64,000 bases of DNA from Aequorivita xiaoshiensis (GCF_022008395.1 NZ_JAIRBB010000004.1:1-64000), one strand, 5' to 3'; positions 37,695-46,484 are shown, counted from the first letter of the stretch. Program-made: numbers and translations. The notes: generated by a model not told the origin, from the sequence alone.

Positions 37695-38981
37695 ATGAAA
37701 AAAAATACTTTTTTAATCAAAAGTTTGTTTTTAGGAGCTGCACTTTTTTTTGCCTCTAATACACAAGCGCAAGTAGAATTAAAAATACTTACCGAAATGG
37801 GTACTCGTTTTAGCGATGTAAACGATGACGGGAAAGGTGTAACAACAGCACAGTATTACGATTTTGCAACAGGAGAATTAACCCCAATGGAACCAGAAGC
37901 CCTATTATTAACTTCCATTAATAATGATGAGAATGTTGCCGGAATTATAGAGGTTAACAGTAATATGGAAGCTGGTTATAAAATTAATGGAGAGTGGAAA
38001 GGTGTTGGTTTTACGCCACAACAAGATCCTTCGAACGATCAAAATTTCCCATATGGGATTTCTGATGATAGTCGCTATATAACTGGTCAAGGTAATGAAG
38101 GTGTAAATTATGGAGGTTTTCTTTTCGATACACAAACTGAAGAATTAGTTGTAAGATTAGATCCTCAAGGTGAAGCAGGAGCTTCTTATGGAGTAAATAA
38201 TAACGGAATCATGGTTGGCTGGGTTGATCGTCCTGACGGAGGTGGAACTTTACGCGTACCAGCTTATATAACTACAGATGGTGAGTTCCATACTATTCCC
38301 GAAAATCAATCCCCAACAGTGTCTTGGGATAATGCAATTTACGGAATTAACAATAACAACGTAATGGTAGGAAGTTTTGATTTAGAACCATTTATGTACG
38401 ACCTTACAGCAAACACTTTCACTAGTTTCGAAATTCCTCAAGACGCATTGAGCGCAGCTTTCTCTACAATATCAGATAACGGAGTTGCAGTAGGATATGC
38501 CGAAGTAGACTTTCAAGTAAGAGATGCTATAATTTATCACCCAACATTGGGTGAGCAACCATTGTATTTAAAAGACGTATTGGCAGACAATGGAATAACA
38601 GTCGATACTCCTGACGGCTATTTAGGAACGGCAATTTCAGTATCATCTAATGGAAAGTACATTGCCGGGTGGTTAAATGGACCACCGATGAATGCCGAAG
38701 GATGGATGGTAAATCTTGACGATTTAATACTTGGAACTGCTACATTACAAACTACAACAGTTTCTTACTACCCTAATCCAGTAAAAGATGTTCTAAACTT
38801 AAATACTAAAGAAGCGATTAGTTCGGTTGCCGTTTACAATGTAACAGGTCAGAAAGTTGCTAACGTAAGTATAAGCGAAAACAATACTCAAGTAGATTTT
38901 TCAAATCTTGCCTCTGGTGTTTACTTTGTAGAAGTAAAAAGCAATGGAAGTGTAGAAAATTTAAAAGTAATTAAAGAGTAA
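37695..38981 (+). CDS. T9SS-exported protein with HAF-like repeats and type A sorting domain
   Basis: The 428-residue protein starts with a signal peptide (about 1-25, ending TQAQ). The body has repeated short units with the pattern GI(S/N)(D/N)(D/N)...(V/I)G, for example YGISDDSRYITGQG, YGVNNNGIMVGW and YGINNNNVMVGS, as in HAF-type extracellular repeats that fold into beta-blades. A C-terminal Por secretion tail covers about 350-428 (YYPNPVKDVLNL to VKSNG...LKVIKE). It is secreted across the outer membrane and probably surface-attached. Ligand unknown. It may be regulated by the TPR/AraC pair upstream. Confidence 0.85.
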   Translation: MKKNTFLIKSLFLGAALFFASNTQAQVELKILTEMGTRFSDVNDDGKGVTTAQYYDFATGELTPMEPEALLLTSINNDENVAGIIEVNSNMEAGYKINGEWKGVGFTPQQDPSNDQNFPYGISDDSRYITGQGNEGVNYGGFLFDTQTEELVVRLDPQGEAGASYGVNNNGIMVGWVDRPDGGGTLRVPAYITTDGEFHTIPENQSPTVSWDNAIYGINNNNVMVGSFDLEPFMYDLTANTFTSFEIPQDALSAAFSTISDNGVAVGYAEVDFQVRDAIIYHPTLGEQPLYLKDVLADNGITVDTPDGYLGTAISVSSNGKYIAGWLNGPPMNAEGWMVNLDDLILGTATLQTTTVSYYPNPVKDVLNLNTKEAISSVAVYNVTGQKVANVSISENNTQVDFSNLASGVYFVEVKSNGSVENLKVIKE

Positions 38982-39009
38982 TTAGACTCCCCCTCTAGTT
39001 TTTATTAAC

Positions 39010-39048
39010 AAAAAGCCTCTTTTTAAGTTTTAAAAAGAGGCTTTTTTA
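39010..39048 (+). terminator. Intrinsic terminator of the T9SS protein gene
   Basis: Arms at 39011-39026 and 39030-39045 form a long AT-rich stem around a GCCTC core, ending in a T-run. Confidence 0.85.
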
Positions 39049-39336
39049 TTGTTTTTCCTAAAATACTCTCTTATAGGAATTAAGGTTCCTATAGCTAGCA
39101 TCTTTTTTGGTATAAACAATTTAATAAAAGTCATTTACAGATTATCTTAGATATGGTAATCAGTCGAATAATTTGTTTTTTAATAAACTTGAAATTCTCA
39201 CAAAACTATGGGATTCTCAATATCCTTAACAAATACTCACAATAAACGTTAAATCACTAGAATTTTTTTATAATAAAAATAAGATAACATTACAAAACAT
39301 TTAAGATATAAAATTTCAATTGCCGCTTATTTATAG

Positions 39337-39344
39337 TAACTTTG
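39337..39344 (+). promoter_or_regulatory. -7 box of the DUF2383 gene
   Basis: TAACTTTG, an exact TAnnTTTG, 16 nt before the ATG at 39361. A TTTC lies at about the -33 position with a 19-nt spacer. Confidence 0.55.
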
Positions 39345-39360
39345 ATAAAATTGAAAAAAT

Positions 39361-39882
39361 ATGAAACAGAAATACGCAGACTTTGATAAACTTAACCGTT
39401 TATTGGTGGCATGTTTTGAAGCAGAAAAGTTATATTACAATGCTGCTTTAGATGCCCAAACCACAGAATTAAAGCGGTTTTTGAACTATATGGCGGTTGA
39501 GAGAAATAGAATGAGCCATGATATTAGCAACGAACTTCATTCGCGTGATATTGAACCTTTAAAAGAAGATTCTAACAAGGGTAATTTAGACCGTACTTGG
39601 CAAGAAATAAAAGAAGCTTTAGAAAATTTTCACGCTGAAACAATTGTAAATTCTTGTATTAGCCGAGATCGCAACAATATTAAACGATATGACGAACTTT
39701 TGGAACGAAGGGAATTACCAGATGGTATTCTTAAATTACTAGAAAAGCACAAGTATCAGTTAGAATGGTACATAAAACAAGCTAAACAACATACTCAAAC
39801 ATCCCCTTTTGCGGAAGGTGATAAAGAAGATAATCAAAACGAACAGAAAGATTCCAAAGTCATTAATCTCAAAGCTATGTAA
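39361..39882 (+). CDS. DUF2383 ferritin-like protein
   Basis: The 173-residue helical protein has the DUF2383 pattern, a four-helix ferritin-like bundle: FEAEKLYYNAA, ERNRMSHDISNEL, DRNNIKRYDELL, KHKYQLEWYIKQA. Conserved Glu and His positions suggest a di-metal or stress-related role, but function is unproven. The C-terminal 25 residues are hydrophilic and disordered. It ends at a bidirectional terminator shared with ohr. Confidence 0.75.
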   Translation: MKQKYADFDKLNRLLVACFEAEKLYYNAALDAQTTELKRFLNYMAVERNRMSHDISNELHSRDIEPLKEDSNKGNLDRTWQEIKEALENFHAETIVNSCISRDRNNIKRYDELLERRELPDGILKLLEKHKYQLEWYIKQAKQHTQTSPFAEGDKEDNQNEQKDSKVINLKAM

Positions 39883-39883
39883 T

Positions 39884-39915
39884 AAAAAAAGCCCTGACTC
39901 ACAGGGCTTTTTTTT
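39884..39915. terminator. Bidirectional terminator between the DUF2383 and ohr genes
   Basis: GCCCTG and CAGGGC (39891-39907) are flanked by A7 on the left and T8 on the right, so it works for both convergent genes. Confidence 0.88.
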
Positions 39916-39932
39916 ATTGTTTAATTTTAAAA

Positions 39933-40361
39933 TTACTCGTCCAGCAGTAAATTTAAAGTTACGGTAATATTATCACGAGTTGCTCTGGAATATGGACAAA
40001 CTTCATGTGCCATATTCACTAAATTTTCACCAGTTTCAACATCCACTCCTGGTAGGTAGCAATCTAAAGTTGCTTTTAACTGAAGGTTATCCTCCTTTGT
40101 CTTTCCAATTTCAATATTGGCCGTTACACTCACATCACCTTCAAGTTTTACATTTTCTCTTTCTGCAACTAACTGTAGTGCGCCACCAAAGCACGCAGCA
40201 TAGGCACTTCCAAAAAGCTGCTCTGGGTTAGTACCCTTTCCACCATCACCTCCAAGTCCCTTAGGAGTTGAAAGTTCTAAATCTATTTTTTTATCCTCTG
40301 ATGATACGTGACCTTTTCTTCCTCCTACCGCTGTAGATGAAGCTTCATATAACTTTTTCAT
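39933..40361 (-). CDS. ohr: Organic hydroperoxide resistance protein Ohr
   Basis: The 142-residue OsmC-superfamily thiol peroxidase reduces organic hydroperoxides. The two redox cysteines are Cys57 (YAACFGGAL) and Cys122 (EVCPYSRATR). Length and spacing are typical of Ohr rather than OsmC. It is transcribed singly. No OhrR regulator is seen nearby. Confidence 0.93.
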   Translation of the reverse strand: MKKLYEASSTAVGGRKGHVSSEDKKIDLELSTPKGLGGDGGKGTNPEQLFGSAYAACFGGALQLVAERENVKLEGDVSVTANIEIGKTKEDNLQLKATLDCYLPGVDVETGENLVNMAHEVCPYSRATRDNITVTLNLLLDE

Positions 40362-40454
40362 TTCTTTGTAATTTTGTTAATATTAAATTCCAATATACTA
40401 TGTTAAACCCGTTTTTAAAAAAACATATTCATAAATTTGTCCTAAATTCACGGT

Positions 40455-41531
40455 GTGGCTAAGAAAATTAAAAATACAAGTGCATTAAAAGAGAAAGAAG
40501 GCGTTACACAACCTAATACATTGAATATGGAGGTTGTTAATAAACTTCGAACTCTAAAAAAGAAGGAATTAAATGTTGATGGTTTAATTTCAGGAATCTT
40601 AAATGGAAATCAAACTGCCTTAAGCCAAGGAATTACTATAATCGAAAGCAAGGCTAAAAAACACCAACTTCTAGCTAAATCGCTAATTGAAAAGTCTTTG
40701 CCCCACGCAAATAAATCAATCCGTATTGGGATTACAGGGGTTCCAGGGGTTGGTAAAAGCACCTTTATTGAAAGTTTTGGAAAGTTATTAATTTCCAAAG
40801 GCAAAAGAGTCGCAGCACTTACGGTAGATCCTAGTAGCAGTATTAGCAAAGGAAGTATATTAGGTGATAAAACCCGAATGGAAGAATTGGTTAAAGAGCC
40901 TAATGCCTTTATTAGACCTTCCGCAAGTGGAAGCACTTTAGGTGGTGTAGCGAGAAAAACGCGTGAAACAATTATTTTGTGTGAAGCTGCAGGGTTTGAT
41001 GTTATTTTAATTGAAACTGTTGGTGTTGGTCAAAGTGAAACAGCAGTTCACTCTATGACCGATTTCTTTCTTTTGTTAAAACTTGCTGGTGCAGGTGATG
41101 AATTACAAGGAATAAAACGCGGTATAATGGAAATGGCAGATTCCATAGTTATTAATAAAGCTGATGGAGAAAACCTCAAGGCTGCTAAGATGGCTAAAAA
41201 TGAATTTAACCGCGCCCTGCACCTCTACCCTCCCAAAGAAAGTGGATGGAATCCAAAAACTCTTTTGTCTAGCGCATTGAATAACGAAGGCATTGAGGAA
41301 GTCTGGGAAGTTGTTTCTAAATATTTTGAAAAAACTCAGGAAAACGGGTATTTTCAACATAAAAGAAAAGAACAGAACAAGTTTTGGCTTATGCAGACTA
41401 TTGAAAGCAGGCTGAAAAGTAATTTTTATGCTCGACCTTCAATTAAAATTGAATTAGAGAAGCAATTAATCGCTATCGATGAAAATAGAACTACCCCTTT
41501 TGAAGCTGCGGAAAAGTTATTAAATCTATAA
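40455..41531 (+). CDS. meaB: Methylmalonyl-CoA mutase-associated GTPase MeaB
   Basis: The 358-residue G3E-type GTPase protects methylmalonyl-CoA mutase and gates delivery of adenosylcobalamin. Walker A GVPGVGKS is at 95-102, with a [18 protein letters not shown] switch region, [10 protein letters not shown] (Walker B) and NKAD (guanine specificity). The start is a GTG at 40455, 15 nt after a TAAATTTG box (40432-40439). The mutase is not in the window. The B12 adenosyltransferase at 29.6 kb belongs to the same pathway. Confidence 0.93.
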   Translation: MAKKIKNTSALKEKEGVTQPNTLNMEVVNKLRTLKKKELNVDGLISGILNGNQTALSQGITIIESKAKKHQLLAKSLIEKSLPHANKSIRIGITGVPGVGKSTFIESFGKLLISKGKRVAALTVDPSSSISKGSILGDKTRMEELVKEPNAFIRPSASGSTLGGVARKTRETIILCEAAGFDVILIETVGVGQSETAVHSMTDFFLLLKLAGAGDELQGIKRGIMEMADSIVINKADGENLKAAKMAKNEFNRALHLYPPKESGWNPKTLLSSALNNEGIEEVWEVVSKYFEKTQENGYFQHKRKEQNKFWLMQTIESRLKSNFYARPSIKIELEKQLIAIDENRTTPFEAAEKLLNL

Positions 41532-41536
41532 TAATC

Positions 41537-42478
41537 TTACTTAAAATTCTTTTTAAACCATTCAACTTGAGCTTCTAAGCCTTTGCGTAAATCTGTTTTT
41601 GGATTGTAATTTAAAAGATTTCTTGCCTTATCGATATTAGCCTTAGTTCTCGATTGATCCCCGGCACGAGGTGGTTTCTTATCAAAATTTATTTTTTCTT
41701 TGAGAATATCTTCAACCGTTGAAATTCCTTCAGCAGTTGTACTTTCTGTTTCAGTACCTAAATTGAAAATCTCCCCATTACAAATAACTTCTTTACCGAT
41801 AACGCTTATAATTCCGTCGACAATGTCTTGCACATAAGTAAAACTACGAAGGTGCTTTTCACTTCCATTAAATAAAGGAAACGGTTTATTATTTAAAGCA
41901 CAATCTATTAATCTTGTGTATAGTTTATCAGGTCTTTCTCGAGGTCCATATACCGAAAAAAGTCTTAGAGAAGTTGCTTGTAATTTCATTTCACGGCTTT
42001 TTGCCAAAGCTAATTGCTCGGCGGCTAATTTTGTAACCCCATACCAAGACGCAGGTTTTGCAGTAGTTGTTTCAGGAAATGTAGCTTCAAGACCGTATAT
42101 CGATGAAGTTGCAATATTTACAAAAAACGGTTTTTGTGATAAGCTTTCCGCAAATTCTAATAAACGTTGAGTTCCCAAAATATTATTACTGCAATAATCT
42201 TCGAAAGTGGAAGTATTTGAAATGCCCGGATGTGCAGCAAAATGAAATATATAATCTAGGTTTTCAGGAATTTTGCTGCTTAAATCATCAGTCCGTAGGT
42301 CTAGTTTTAGAACTTCAATATGTTTTTCGGCTAAGGCTTTCGCATTTAACTCTTTTAACTGTATATTGTAATAAGGTGAAAAATTATCAACCCCAATTAC
42401 ATCATGACCCACAGCCTTCAATCTTTCTGCAGTATGTGAACCTATAAACCCGGCAGCTCCTGTAACAAGTATTTTCAT
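41537..42478 (-). CDS. NAD-dependent sugar epimerase/dehydratase, UDP-glucuronate 4-epimerase-like
   Basis: The 313-residue extended SDR has a nucleotide-binding GAAGFIGSHTAERL near the N-terminus and catalytic YxxxK in SWYGVTKLAAEQ, with an upstream Ser in ATSSIYG. GVDNFSPYYNIQLK near residue 35 and the overall layout resemble UDP-glucuronate 4-epimerases, which make UDP-galacturonate. Substrate specificity is inferred. It is divergent from a glycosyltransferase operon and only 5 nt from meaB's convergent end. Confidence 0.82.
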   Translation of the reverse strand: MKILVTGAAGFIGSHTAERLKAVGHDVIGVDNFSPYYNIQLKELNAKALAEKHIEVLKLDLRTDDLSSKIPENLDYIFHFAAHPGISNTSTFEDYCSNNILGTQRLLEFAESLSQKPFFVNIATSSIYGLEATFPETTTAKPASWYGVTKLAAEQLALAKSREMKLQATSLRLFSVYGPRERPDKLYTRLIDCALNNKPFPLFNGSEKHLRSFTYVQDIVDGIISVIGKEVICNGEIFNLGTETESTTAEGISTVEDILKEKINFDKKPPRAGDQSRTKANIDKARNLLNYNPKTDLRKGLEAQVEWFKKNFK

Positions 42479-42482
42479 TTAT

Positions 42483-42677
42483 TTATTTTTCAATCAAGAC
42501 TGAAGAAAATCCCAAACCACAACAAGTACAATATTTAAATCTCATTTTATTGCTCTTAGGGCTTGTGTACACTTTTCTTTTCCTTGCAAAATAACATCTT
42601 TTTAAACAAACACTTTTACCTTTCGCAACTTTACTTTCATTAAACAAAGTAAAATTTTGACGATGCTCGATATTCAT
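42483..42677 (-). CDS. Possible small cysteine-containing protein
   Basis: An ATG at 42677 opens a 64-codon frame that ends 4 nt before the epimerase ATG. It overlaps no other gene and its codons are ordinary for this genome. The product is very basic and has CLKRC and YCTCCG, a spacing that might bind zinc. No family is recognised. A real small gene co-transcribed with the epimerase, or a chance frame, remain open. Confidence 0.4.
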   Translation of the reverse strand: MNIEHRQNFTLFNESKVAKGKSVCLKRCYFARKRKVYTSPKSNKMRFKYCTCCGLGFSSVLIEK

Positions 42678-42713
42678 CAATTAATAAACCTATAAACTTC
42701 TCAACTAAAAACT

Positions 42714-42721
42714 TACATTTG
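42714..42721 (+). promoter_or_regulatory. -7 box of the glycosyltransferase operon
   Basis: TACATTTG followed by C, an exact TAnnTTTG, 23 nt before the ATG at 42745. No clear -33 element. Confidence 0.5.
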
Positions 42722-42744
42722 CAAAAATCTTTTCAATTTATTAC

Positions 42745-43455
42745 ATGTACGAATTCACAATCATTGTACCCGTTTATAACGAGGAAGAAAACTTAGAAAG
42801 AGTTGAAAAGGAACTATTAGCATATACCAAAATCGCTTCTAAAAAGACATCCATACTGTTTGTTAACGATGGTTCAAGTGATAATAGCCAAACTTTAATT
42901 GAAGCTATATGTAAAAGGAATAATGCTTTTAATTTTATTTCTTTCAAAGATAATCGAGGGTTAAGCGCAGCAATTAAAGCTGGATTTGACACTGTTGAAA
43001 GTCCGTTAGTGGGTTACATTGACAGTGATTTACAAACCGACCCAGAAGATTTCAACCTACTTTTAAAACACATTGGTGAGTACGATCTTGTTACTGGGGT
43101 TCGTGCCGATAGAAAAGACAAGTTTGTAAAAAACATGTCGTCTAAAATTGCAAACGGTATCCGCCGCACATTTACTCATGATGGAATGGACGACACAGGA
43201 TGTCCTTTAAAAGTTATAAAAACAGACTATGCCAAACGTATTCCTATGTTTAAAGGGCTTCATCGTTTTTTACCTGCAATGATTTTATTACAAAACGGAA
43301 AAATTATCCAAGTTCCTGTTAAGCATTTTCCTAGAATGGCGGGTACGGCTAAATTCGGGCTATGGAATCGTTTGATTGGGCCTTTAATAGATTGTTTTGC
43401 GTACTTATGGATGAAAAAGAAATACATCAATTACGAGATTAAAAGTAAAGGATGA
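42745..43455 (+). CDS. Family 2 glycosyltransferase (polyprenyl-phosphate sugar synthase type)
   Basis: The 236-residue GT-A enzyme starts FTIIVPVYNEEENL and has NDGSSD, GYIDSDLQTDPED (the DxD region) and GMDDTGCPLKV. It resembles dolichol- or undecaprenyl-phosphate mannose synthases and ArnC/RgtE-type enzymes, which load a sugar on a lipid carrier at the inner membrane. It lacks the two C-terminal transmembrane helices found in ArnC. A 4-bp overlap links it to the LAB_N gene. The sugar is unknown. Confidence 0.85.
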   Translation: MYEFTIIVPVYNEEENLERVEKELLAYTKIASKKTSILFVNDGSSDNSQTLIEAICKRNNAFNFISFKDNRGLSAAIKAGFDTVESPLVGYIDSDLQTDPEDFNLLLKHIGEYDLVTGVRADRKDKFVKNMSSKIANGIRRTFTHDGMDDTGCPLKVIKTDYAKRIPMFKGLHRFLPAMILLQNGKIIQVPVKHFPRMAGTAKFGLWNRLIGPLIDCFAYLWMKKKYINYEIKSKG

Positions 43456-44084
43456 GTAGCTGGCTTATTTATAGCATTGGTTTTTTAGCTCAAATTCTTT
43501 TTAGCGGAAGACTATTACTTCAATGGATTCTTTCCGAAAAAAGCAAGCGAATTATCACTCCTTCCACATTTTGGAAACTAAGTTTATTCGCTTCATTTCT
43601 ACTTTTTGTTTACGGATATCTAAGAGACGACTTCGCAATAATGTTAGGGCAAGCGCTCACTTATTACATCTATATTCGAAATTTACAACTACAAGGGGAA
43701 TGGCAGAAATCTCCTAAGTTATTGCAACTATTTCTAATTATATTTCCGGTGCTTATTGTAATATTCGCTTATAACAACGGCCAATACGACCTCAATAAAC
43801 TCTTTAATAACCAAAATATTCCGTTTTGGTTACTTTTACTTGGTATTGTTTCGCAGGTTTTGTTCACTCTAAGATTTATTTATCAATGGTTTGTATCAGA
43901 AAGAACAAGAAAATCTCAGCTTCCTGTAGGATTTTGGAGAATGAGCGTAATAGGAGCTTCACTAATTTTAATCTATGCCATATTTAGAAAAGATCCTGTG
44001 TTATTTGTTGGGCATATAGCTGGATTGGTAATTTATGTTCGAAATATTTTCATTTGGAAAAAACAAGTTGATAATGAAAATTGA
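43452..44084 (+). CDS. Membrane protein with two LAB_N (lipid A biosynthesis N-terminal) domains
   Basis: The 210-residue protein has about six transmembrane helices and an internal duplication: GFLAQILFSGRLLLQWILSE (residues 10-29) and GIVSQVLFTLRFIYQWFVSE (about 132-151) are two copies of the LAB_N motif. The motif is named for its occurrence at the N-terminus of some lipid-A-disaccharide synthases. Stand-alone versions accompany glycosyltransferase pairs and may help flip or present lipid-linked sugar. It overlaps both neighbours. Confidence 0.85.
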   Translation: MSSWLIYSIGFLAQILFSGRLLLQWILSEKSKRIITPSTFWKLSLFASFLLFVYGYLRDDFAIMLGQALTYYIYIRNLQLQGEWQKSPKLLQLFLIIFPVLIVIFAYNNGQYDLNKLFNNQNIPFWLLLLGIVSQVLFTLRFIYQWFVSERTRKSQLPVGFWRMSVIGASLILIYAIFRKDPVLFVGHIAGLVIYVRNIFIWKKQVDNEN

Positions 44085-45720
44085 AAGAAATTATTTAGTG
44101 CTTCTTATAATTACTTGCGCAGCCATTTTCTTTGTAAACTTAGGCTCTTTGCCTGTAAATATAATGGAAGCTCGCAACTTCATTACGGCACGCGAAATGC
44201 TTACCGACGGCAATTGGTTGCTAACCACAATAAACGGAGAGCCACGCTATCAAAAACCTCCATTGCCCACTTGGTTAACGGCTTTTTCTGCAGCAATTTT
44301 CGGAATAAAATCAGTTTGGGCTTTACGTCTTCCCGCAGCCATTATGTCGCTTGTTCTAGTTTTAATCTCATTCAAATTTGCACAAAAACTTACATCTGAA
44401 AAGCTGTATTCTTTTATCAGTGCGCTGGTTATGGCAACTTCATTTTATATAGTGGCATCTGCACGCGACGGCCAATGGGATATTTACACTCATGGATTTA
44501 TGATGTTGTGTATTTATATGTTGTTTCGCTTTTTTTCTGATGACATAACTAGACATCGTGAAGAAAATAACCAATATCGAAATGCACTTTTAGCAGGACT
44601 GTTTTTTGGATTTTCATTTTTAAGCAAAGGCCCTGTTTCATTTTATGCATTACTTCTACCTTTTCTAATTTCGTTTGGGATAGTTTATAGGTTTAGAGAT
44701 TTAAAATCAAGATGGCTTCCTTTATTGCTATTTGTTGTAGTTGCAGCTATTATTTCTAGTTGGTGGCACTGGTACACCCTTACTTTTGATCCTGTAGCAA
44801 TAGAAATCACCAAAAAAGAAACTACCAACTGGATTAGTTACGAAATAAAACCGTTTTATTACTATTGGAGCTTTTTTACTCAAAGTGGCGTTTGGACTAT
44901 CCCAGCATTTGTAGCATTACTATATCCTTATTTAAAAAATCGCGTATTCAATAAAAAAGCTTATCTCTTTACTTTTCTTTGGACGATGATTTCAGTTGTC
45001 TTACTTTCTTTAATTCCAGAAAAAAAATCGAGATACTTATTGCCCGTCCTTATTCCAATGGCACTAAACACTGGATTTTATATTGAATATCTTTTCAGAA
45101 AGTTTAAGGAATTAACTGAAAAACGAGAAACAATTCCAGTTTATTTTAACTTCGGACTTATCGCTTCTATAGGAATAATTTTTCCAATTGGCGGATATCT
45201 GTTTTTGGAAGATGGTCTCGAAGGAAATTGGCTTTGGTTTGTGCTCCTTTCAATAACTCTTGTGATAATTGGAGTTTTTATGTTCCGAAACCTTTTCAGA
45301 AGAAAAATATCAAATGTATTTTATTTAACAATTGCATTTATTGTTGCAGTTATTTGGTTTGGACTACCACTAAGTAATGCTATTACAAACAATCCTGAAT
45401 ACAAATCATTTTCAGAATTATATACTTTTGGCAAAACTGAAGGGTTACGTATTTATGAGTTTTCTGATATGACTCCAGAACTTATTTGGGATTACGGTGA
45501 AAAGATGACGATTTTAAAAGAAGATGATAATGTTATGATTCCAGAAGAAAGCAAGTTTGGTGTTATGGTTTCTGAAAACAATCTAGAGAATTTCAATAAT
45601 ACTTTTGTCGATTACCACAAAGAACTTGTAAAGCGATACGATATGAATCCAAAAGATTCTGACAGCCGCACTCACAAAAACAGATTGTATAGAGATTTGT
45701 TTATTGTATCGAAAAAATAA
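44074..45720 (+). CDS. ArnT-like family 39 glycosyltransferase
   Basis: This integral-membrane enzyme of about 548 residues has roughly 12 helices. The first periplasmic loop carries the acidic motif MEARNFITAREML and the QKPPLPTWL segment typical of ArnT/PMT proteins, and a SKGPVSFYALLLPF region follows. It uses polyprenyl-phosphate sugars as donors, often to modify lipid A or glycoproteins. The ATG at 44074, inside the end of the LAB_N gene (11-bp overlap), gives the best N-terminus; 13 further codons upstream are possible. Confidence 0.86.
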   Translation: MKIERNYLVLLIITCAAIFFVNLGSLPVNIMEARNFITAREMLTDGNWLLTTINGEPRYQKPPLPTWLTAFSAAIFGIKSVWALRLPAAIMSLVLVLISFKFAQKLTSEKLYSFISALVMATSFYIVASARDGQWDIYTHGFMMLCIYMLFRFFSDDITRHREENNQYRNALLAGLFFGFSFLSKGPVSFYALLLPFLISFGIVYRFRDLKSRWLPLLLFVVVAAIISSWWHWYTLTFDPVAIEITKKETTNWISYEIKPFYYYWSFFTQSGVWTIPAFVALLYPYLKNRVFNKKAYLFTFLWTMISVVLLSLIPEKKSRYLLPVLIPMALNTGFYIEYLFRKFKELTEKRETIPVYFNFGLIASIGIIFPIGGYLFLEDGLEGNWLWFVLLSITLVIIGVFMFRNLFRRKISNVFYLTIAFIVAVIWFGLPLSNAITNNPEYKSFSELYTFGKTEGLRIYEFSDMTPELIWDYGEKMTILKEDDNVMIPEESKFGVMVSENNLENFNNTFVDYHKELVKRYDMNPKDSDSRTHKNRLYRDLFIVSKK

Positions 45721-45731
45721 ATATTTCAAAC

Positions 45732-45756
45732 CTGACAAGTTTTAAAAACCTGTCAG
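45732..45756. terminator. Bidirectional hairpin between the GT39 and PAP2 genes
   Basis: CTGACAAGTTTT (45732-45743) and AAAACCTGTCAG (45745-45756) are inverted arms with one mismatch. T-rich sequence flanks both sides. Confidence 0.65.
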
Positions 45757-45799
45757 ATTTACAGAAAGTTAAGAATTAAATTTTCGTTGTAAAAAAGAG

Positions 45800-45817
45800 G
45801 TTTCGACTGCGCTCAAC
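45800..45817 (-). repeat. Dispersed intergenic repeat, copy 2
   Basis: On the minus strand it reads GGTTGAGCGCAGTCGAAACC. It matches copy 1 at 25868-25886 with two substitutions and again lies at a gene 3' end. Confidence 0.5.
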
Positions 45818-45827
45818 CTGACAGCAT

Positions 45828-46394
45828 TTAGGTATTAAACTTTCGTTGTCCCCACAGCTGCAACAAATAAAAGCCCCAGCCTAATAGACCACCAATGGCC
45901 ATTCCTGTAATAACATCTAAGGGATAGTGAACACCTAGGTAAATTCGGCTGTACCCAGTCATAACTGCCCATATTAAAAGGAGAAAAGGCAAATATTTAT
46001 ACCATTTTTGAAGACTCAATCCTAGAAATACGGCTGCTGCCATTGAACTTGCTGCGTGTGCTGAAAAGTACCCATATCTTCCACAACCATCTGCAACGTA
46101 GCGCATAGTTTCTTTAAGCTCGGCTACCTGGCAAGGTCTAGGACGTTTAATTCCGTATTTAAAAAGATTAGCTAGTTGATCTGTTGCAGTAATCATTAAA
46201 GCTACACTTATAACTATTACAAGCATTCCTTTTAATCCGTAATGCTTATATATTAAATAAAGTAAAACTGCGTATAAAGGAATAGATGACCATTTTTCAG
46301 TTACAAAACGCCAAAACCCATCCCAAGAGGTATTTCCTAGGTTATTGAGAAATAAAAATAGTTCGGTGTCGTATTCTAATAATTGGTCGAGCAT
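45828..46394 (-). CDS. PAP2-family membrane phosphatase
   Basis: The 188-residue protein has about five transmembrane helices and the three phosphatase motifs: KYGIKRPRP, YFSAHAASS (SAH in place of SGH, with the catalytic His) and SRIYLGVHYPLDV. It acts on lipid phosphates or pyrophosphates facing the periplasm. Candidates are undecaprenyl pyrophosphatase or an LpxE-type lipid A phosphatase. It is convergent with the GT39 gene. Confidence 0.88.
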   Translation of the reverse strand: MLDQLLEYDTELFLFLNNLGNTSWDGFWRFVTEKWSSIPLYAVLLYLIYKHYGLKGMLVIVISVALMITATDQLANLFKYGIKRPRPCQVAELKETMRYVADGCGRYGYFSAHAASSMAAAVFLGLSLQKWYKYLPFLLLIWAVMTGYSRIYLGVHYPLDVITGMAIGGLLGWGFYLLQLWGQRKFNT

Positions 46395-46484
46395 TTTTTT
46401 AATTCTTTTGTAAAAATTCAGGAATTCGCTTTCAGCACGAATAAAATAACAGTTTAATATTATTTGTGTAGTTGTAAAAGTTAA

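Larger units (their letters stand above)
38982..39360 (+). other. 379-bp intergenic region
   Basis: It contains the terminator above, a perfect 8-bp inverted repeat TATAGGAA / TTCCTATA (39072-39093, 6-nt spacer) and a promoter near its end. The rest is AT-rich with no gene seen. Confidence 0.5.

Noticed and set aside
39072-39093. 8-bp inverted repeat TATAGGAA/TTCCTATA as a terminator
   Set aside because: It lies after a much stronger terminator, has no T-run and is AT-rich; left only as a structural note.
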